Shown: positions 6,728 to 7,569 of the stretch, piece by piece
How the letters are laid out: every line of letters begins with the position of its first letter
Numbering within the stretch: position 1 is the first letter of the stretch
Assembly (NCBI GenBank): GCA_937877685.1
Contig: CALFGU010000139.1
Coordinates: 1 to 7,569 of the forward strand
DNA: 7,569 nt
Reading direction: 5' to 3'
DNA from: an uncultured Prevotella sp.
GTDB lineage: Bacteria > Bacteroidota > Bacteroidia > Bacteroidales > Bacteroidaceae
Notes under the pieces: generated by a model
Databases searched by the model: none
What the model saw: the letters and a program-made list of their open reading frames with translations, nothing else
Told to the model about the DNA's origin: nothing
Program-made: the position numbers and the translations under genes

Positions 6728-7285
6728 TTACACGGTTCCTACGATGAAGTTTTCAGGATGGCGTCCTTGATACCCTTCAAAGTAGGCATAGATTTCGCGA
6801 AGGTCGGCCTTGCGGTCCTTTGAGGGCATGATGTACTTCGTCATGCGGATTTCCTTCTTCTTATAGTCCATACCCATAAGCACGATAGGGAGATTGGCCT
6901 GAGAAGCGATGACGTAGAAACCGAGGTGCCACTTGGGGTTGGCCTTACGTGTGCCTTCGGGAGTGAGGGCTAAGCGGAAGGTGTCGCTTGTCTTGGCTAT
7001 TTCAACGAGTTCCGTAATGAGCGCCGTGCCCTTTCCGCGATTGACGGGAATGCCCCCCATCCAATGGCGGAAGATATAGTCAAGCGGACCAACGAACCAC
7101 TCCTTCTTCATCACAAAACCCGACTTGCGACCTACGGACGCAATAAAGAGTTTGCCAATGAAGAGGTCAAGATTGCTCGTGTGAGGAGCTACGCAATAAA
7201 TGCACTTGTCAAAGTCAGGCACCTCTACTACGCTCTTCCATCCAAGCACCTTTTCAAAAATGAATTTACAGAGGGATTGAAGCAT
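6728..7285 (-). CDS. PlsC-family lysophospholipid/glycerophosphate acyltransferase
   Basis: This 185-residue protein carries the ordered signature motifs of the PlsC (LPLAT) family. The catalytic HX4D motif is PHTSNLD (His35, Asp40). The glycerophosphate-binding block is GGIPVNRG (residues 77-84, Arg83). The third motif is TPEGTRK (residues 108-114, Glu110, Arg113). The family transfers a fatty acyl chain from acyl-ACP or acyl-CoA to a lysophospholipid or related acceptor at the inner face of the cytoplasmic membrane. The acceptor cannot be read from sequence; lysophosphatidic acid or an aminolipid precursor are both possible. It is shorter than classical PlsC proteins (about 240 residues) and has no clear membrane-spanning helix, so it is probably a peripheral protein. 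The ATG at 7285 leaves room for a complete domain. The fumarase gene ends 108 bp upstream, and a large inverted repeat ends 4 nt before the start codon. Confidence 0.85.
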   Translation of the reverse strand: MLQSLCKFIFEKVLGWKSVVEVPDFDKCIYCVAPHTSNLDLFIGKLFIASVGRKSGFVMKKEWFVGPLDYIFRHWMGGIPVNRGKGTALITELVEIAKTSDTFRLALTPEGTRKANPKWHLGFYVIASQANLPIVLMGMDYKKKEIRMTKYIMPSKDRKADLREIYAYFEGYQGRHPENFIVGTV

Positions 7286-7289
7286 AAGA

Positions 7290-7388
7290 TTTAGAGTACA
7301 GATAACAGAGTACAGAGTACAACTTTTAGAGTACAGACAACAGCCCGCATGGTAGTTGTACTCTGTGGTCTGTACTCTGTACTCTAAA
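7290..7388. repeat. Inverted repeat with 35-bp arms made of AGAGTACA words
   Basis: Arms 7290-7324 and 7354-7388 match as inverted copies at 31 of 35 positions, with perfect 13-bp ends and a diverged 9-bp middle. The spacer is 29 bp. The arms are built from an 8-mer: AGAGTACA at 7293, 7307, 7314 and 7328 (the last in the spacer), and its complement TGTACTCT at 7357, 7371 and 7378. It fills most of the gap between the fumarase stop and the acyltransferase start. On the minus strand it would form a long hairpin, but no T-run follows. It may slow or stop transcription from the fumarase gene, or mask the start of the next gene; both are inference. Confidence 0.8.
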
Positions 7389-7393
7389 TAAAA

Positions 7394-7569
7394 TTATTTA
7401 CAACTACAAGTAGGCTTAATCTGCTGGAAGAAGTCGTTGCCCTTGTTATCCACGAGAATGAATGCGGGGAAGTCTTCTACCTCAATCTTCCAGATAGCTT
7501 CCATGCCGAGTTCGGGATATTCTACACACTCAATGCTCTTAATGTTGTTCTGCGCAAGGATTGCTGCAG
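7394..7569 (-). CDS. Class I fumarate hydratase (C-terminal part, cut by window edge)
   Basis: The last 57 codons and the TAA stop (7396-7394) are present; the gene continues beyond the window. The reading frame gives AAILAQNNIKSIECVEYPEL followed by GMEAIWKIEVEDFPAFILVD and then NKGNDFFQQIKPTCSCK. The ELGMEAIWKIEVEDFPAFILVDxKGNDFF block is the conserved C-terminus of iron-sulfur class I fumarases of the FumA/FumB type. These interconvert fumarate and malate in the cytoplasm. In anaerobic Bacteroidetes the reaction mainly feeds the reductive branch from oxaloacetate to succinate. The [4Fe-4S] cluster cysteines lie upstream, outside the window. The protein ends in CSCK; those two cysteines are near the very end and are not assigned a role. 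The acyltransferase follows 108 bp downstream on the same strand. Confidence 0.88.
   Translation of the reverse strand, partial: AAILAQNNIKSIECVEYPELGMEAIWKIEVEDFPAFILVDNKGNDFFQQIKPTCSCK

Noticed and set aside
7290..7388. AGAGTACA repeats considered as a CRISPR array
   Set aside because: The words are 8 bp, spaced irregularly by 7 or 14 bp, and inverted halfway. There are no unique spacers of constant length and no cas genes.

Overview
The window looks like a chromosomal segment of a Bacteroidales bacterium, most likely Prevotella-like. Reasons: a class I fumarase tail and a short PlsC-type acyltransferase of Bacteroidetes character, a large secreted glycosidase ending in a YDLSGRKV...KGVYIVNGKK tail, A/T-rich leaders without Shine-Dalgarno sequences, and a good match to the Bacteroidetes promoter pattern (TTTG, about 20 bp, TANNTTTG). 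Species cannot be named from this alone. All four genes lie on the minus strand, so transcription runs from high to low coordinates.

Layout in transcription order: 7394-7569 is the 3' end of a class I fumarate hydratase gene. 7286-7393 is a spacer almost filled by a 35-bp-arm inverted repeat built from an AGAGTACA word. 6728-7285 is a 185-residue PlsC-family acyltransferase. 5929-6727 is an 800-bp non-coding stretch holding a 217-bp multi-hairpin repeat element (6360-6576), a 36-bp near-palindrome (6186-6221) and the leader of the next gene. 799-5928 is a 1709-residue secreted multidomain enzyme: an SGNH esterase domain, a second and catalytically degenerate SGNH domain, a helical bundle, accessory beta modules and a C-terminal GH33 sialidase with a complete active site. 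It ends in a strong intrinsic terminator (740-777). 259-798 is a spacer with a short tandem repeat and a promoter. 1-258 is the 5' end of a GH29 alpha-L-fucosidase gene.

The sialidase/esterase and the fucosidase form a host-glycan (mucin-type) foraging pair. The SGNH domain would plausibly remove O-acetyl groups from sialic acid, the GH33 domain would release the sialic acid, and the fucosidase would remove fucose, another capping sugar. They appear to be separate transcription units, because a terminator and a promoter lie between them. The fumarase and acyltransferase are housekeeping genes and appear unrelated to glycan foraging.

The main points of interest are the fused (and partly pseudo-enzymatic) esterase-sialidase architecture and the structured non-coding repeats. 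I saw no mobile-element transposase, CRISPR array, tRNA or rRNA.
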